Positions 5,568 through 6,740 of a DNA stretch of 6,740 nt are shown here, one piece after another (positions within the stretch are counted from its first letter, which is position 1; every line of letters begins with the position of its first letter). The translations under genes were made by a program, and so were the position numbers. The stretch spans positions 1-6,740 of the forward strand of contig JAKABE010000183.1 in assembly GCA_021801945.1 (NCBI GenBank). Direction: 5' to 3'. The stretch comes from Acidobacteriota bacterium. GTDB lineage: Bacteria; Acidobacteriota; Terriglobia; Terriglobales; Acidobacteriaceae. The notes under the pieces are model-generated. The model saw only the letters and a program-made list of their open reading frames with translations, had not been told where the DNA came from and ran no database searches.

Positions 5568-6362
5568 ATGATGGATTCCACTCCAGCGGCTGCTCCCCAG
5601 GCAGCCCGCGCAGCGCGGGAGCAGGAGGCGCGGAAATTGGAAAAGCAGCCGCCGATCATTCAGGTCAAGGGACTCAAAAAGACGTATTCGAGCTCAAAGG
5701 GTGCGCTGGACATTTTCCACGGGCTTGACCTCGAGATCGCGGCCGGTGAAATGGTGGCGGTCGTGGGCCGCTCGGGTGTGGGAAAGAGCACGCTTTTGCA
5801 CATCTTGGGGGCGCTTGATGCTCCTTCCTCAGGAACGGTATACTGCGCGTCAACCAATGTGGCCGCTCTTACCCCGGGCCAGGCCGCGGCCTTTCGCAAT
5901 CGGGAGATCGGCTACGTTTGGCAGTTCCATTACCTGCTGCCGGAATTCTCGGCGCAGGAAAACGTGGCTTTGCCGCTGTTGGCTCGCGGCGTGCGAAAGG
6001 CGGAGGCATTGGCGGTGGCGGCTGACTGGCTGAGGCAGGTGGACTTGGACGATCGCGCGGCGCACCGCCCCGGCGAACTCTCGGGAGGCGAACAGCAGCG
6101 CGTGGCGCTGGCCAGGGCCCTGGTCAATAATCCCCGTCTGCTGCTGGCCGACGAGCCTACAGGGGATCTTGATGACATGACTGCCAACCGTGTCTTTGAC
6201 CAGATCGAGCGGTTGCACAGAAGCCAGAAGCTCACTTCGATTCTGGTCACGCACAACCTTGATCTGGCCGCACGGTGTTCGCGGGCCTTGCGGCTGGAGG
6301 GCGGCCGGCTGATGCCGCTGGCGGCCGCTCCACGAATTGAAACGCAACCGGGCAGCATCTAA
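5568..6362 (+). CDS. ABC transporter ATP-binding protein, LolD/MacB type
   Basis: This is the ATPase subunit of a type VII (LolCDE/MacB-like) ABC system, which drives lipoprotein release or other mechanotransmission at the inner membrane. It has 264 residues. The Walker A GRSGVGKST is at 67-75, the Q-loop in YVWQFHYLLPEFSAQENV has Gln119, the signature LSGGEQQ starts at 171, Walker B LLLADE is at 191-196 followed by PTGDLD, and the switch His229 is in LVTHN. QFH.LLPEFSA.ENV is characteristic of LolD. The protein is longer than typical LolD (about 220-235) because of a 28-residue Ala/Arg/Glu-rich N-terminal extension. I chose the ATG at 5568 (ATG also at 5571), 7 nt after a weak AGG. The frame continues upstream through an ATG at 5553 and a TTG at 5493, but those overlap the presumed promoter. 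No LolC/E permease gene is adjacent here. Confidence 0.92.
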   Translation: MMDSTPAAAPQAARAAREQEARKLEKQPPIIQVKGLKKTYSSSKGALDIFHGLDLEIAAGEMVAVVGRSGVGKSTLLHILGALDAPSSGTVYCASTNVAALTPGQAAAFRNREIGYVWQFHYLLPEFSAQENVALPLLARGVRKAEALAVAADWLRQVDLDDRAAHRPGELSGGEQQRVALARALVNNPRLLLADEPTGDLDDMTANRVFDQIERLHRSQKLTSILVTHNLDLAARCSRALRLEGGRLMPLAAAPRIETQPGSI

Positions 6363-6364
6363 AG

Positions 6365-6389
6365 AAAAGGCACCTTTTGGGGTGGTTTT
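6365..6389 (+). terminator. Possible terminator of the ABC ATPase gene
   Basis: Immediately after the TAA, CACC (6371-6374) pairs with GGTG (6381-6384) over a TTTTGG loop. AAAA (6365-6368) can pair with TTTT (6386-6389) across a small internal loop. This is the A-tract/stem/U-tract arrangement of an intrinsic terminator, but the GC stem is only 4 bp. Confidence 0.35.
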
Positions 6390-6407
6390 GAGTCTCAGGT
6401 AGGTAAG

Positions 6408-6675
6408 AGGCAGCGTGGAGAGGGTTATTTCGACAGGCTGCCTAAGCAAGGATGGGTGTCTTCCGGCTTCCCCAGAGCCGCAGACACTGATACGCCATCC
6501 TCTAGAGCGGCTCGGAGAGTGGGGCATTTTCCATGCGTCTTCGGCGGCGAAGCAAAAGAAAGGGCGCGCGCAGGTTGAGCTGAAGCCGGAAGCAGGGCGG
6601 GTTCCCAGCGACAGGTCTTCGTCGCTCGGGTGCCGAAGCAAGGGGGCCCCAGCAACAGGGGCTGCCGTTGGGCAC
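6408..6675 (+). ncRNA. Candidate structured RNA or long structured clpC leader
   Basis: This gene-free stretch contains consecutive strong hairpins. AGGCAGC (6408-6414) pairs with GCTGCCT (6437-6443). A three-tier nested hairpin has GGATGG (6450-6455)/CCATCC (6495-6500), GTGTCT (6456-6461)/AGACAC (6482-6487) and CGGCT (6464-6468)/AGCCG (6476-6480), giving 17 Watson-Crick pairs. Next are CTTCG/CGAAG (6539-6552), AGCGAC (6607-6612)/GTCGCT (6621-6626) with a CCC/GGG extension, and GTGCC (6630-6634)/GGCAC (6671-6675) enclosing GCCCC (6646-6650)/GGGGC (6658-6662). I could not match it to RNase P RNA, 4.5S/SRP RNA, tmRNA, 6S RNA or a known riboswitch. It may be an independent small RNA or the 5' leader of clpC. 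GC-rich DNA forms hairpins easily, so this is a hypothesis. Confidence 0.4.
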
Positions 6676-6713
6676 TGGTAAACCGGACAGCTACTCCAGC
6701 CGATAGCCTGGAC

Positions 6714-6720
6714 AAGGGAG
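6714..6720 (+). promoter_or_regulatory. Shine-Dalgarno of clpC
   Basis: AAGGGAG ends 6 nt before the ATG at 6727, a near-ideal spacing. It supports this ATG as a genuine start even though only 14 coding bases are in the window. Confidence 0.7.
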
Positions 6721-6726
6721 ATCACC

Positions 6727-6740
6727 ATGTTCGAACGCTA
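6727..6740 (+). CDS. clpC: ATP-dependent Clp protease ATPase subunit ClpC, first codons only
   Basis: The last 14 bases read ATG TTC GAA CGC TA, that is MFER plus a codon beginning TA (Tyr unless it is a stop). MFERYTEKAR is the common N-terminus of ClpC, the Hsp100 unfoldase that feeds substrates to ClpP. With the strong Shine-Dalgarno just upstream, clpC is the most likely identity. The claim rests on four to five residues, so it is recognition rather than proof; the rest lies beyond the window. Confidence 0.7.

Noticed and set aside
6363..6726. RNase P RNA, 4.5S RNA, tmRNA, 6S RNA, cobalamin or c-di-GMP riboswitch
   Set aside because: None of the conserved core sequences of these families were found. 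Short look-alikes such as CCGGAAGCAG and GGTAGGTA lack the surrounding core.
5850..6728. 292-codon minus-strand ORF across the ABC ATPase and the structured region
   Set aside because: Its C-terminal half is antisense to ABC motifs. The rest lies over the hairpin-rich gap, with no family resemblance and no Shine-Dalgarno.

Overview
The window looks like a chromosomal segment of a GC-rich Gram-negative bacterium, most probably an Acidobacteriota member (Terriglobia/Koribacter-like). The evidence is family resemblance only: a short basic protein of a type I associate with acidobacterial genomes, an outer-membrane barrel protein of a familiar acidobacterial type, a LolD-like ATPase, and a ClpC start (MFERY) at the right edge. 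No database search was possible.

Layout, left to right. (1) 3-1097 (+): an NAD(P)-dependent aldehyde dehydrogenase lacking its N-terminus at the window edge. (2) 1168-1692 (-): a MerR-family regulator convergent with it, with a MerR-type operator/promoter-like element just upstream. (3) 1917-2355 (+): a decayed gene for a secreted TPR protein. It has an intact signal peptide and mature N-terminus, a frame-broken junction, and a recognisable C-terminal TPR segment. (4) 2441-2683 (-): a short basic coiled-coil protein. (5) 2684-2973: a non-coding stretch holding a parS-like 16-mer and a convincing Rho-independent terminator for glyA. (6) 2974-4239 (-): glyA, complete, possibly coupled through an ATGA overlap to a 35-codon ORF. 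(7) 4614-5462 (-): an exported outer-membrane beta-barrel protein. (8) 5463-5567: a divergent promoter region. (9) 5568-6362 (+): a LolD/MacB-type ABC ATPase with no permease beside it. (10) 6363-6726: a 364-bp gene-free stretch rich in strong nested hairpins, ending in a good ribosome binding site and the first codons of clpC (6727-).

The genes do not form one pathway. They are one-carbon metabolism (glyA), aldehyde oxidation, a MerR regulator, envelope biogenesis (barrel protein, LolD-like ATPase) and protein quality control (clpC), in short and mostly single-gene transcription units. No mobile element, CRISPR array, tRNA or rRNA was seen. The most interesting items are the structured region before clpC, the parS-like site, the small ORF overlapping the glyA start, and the TPR pseudogene. 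I do not see a convincing multi-gene novel system.
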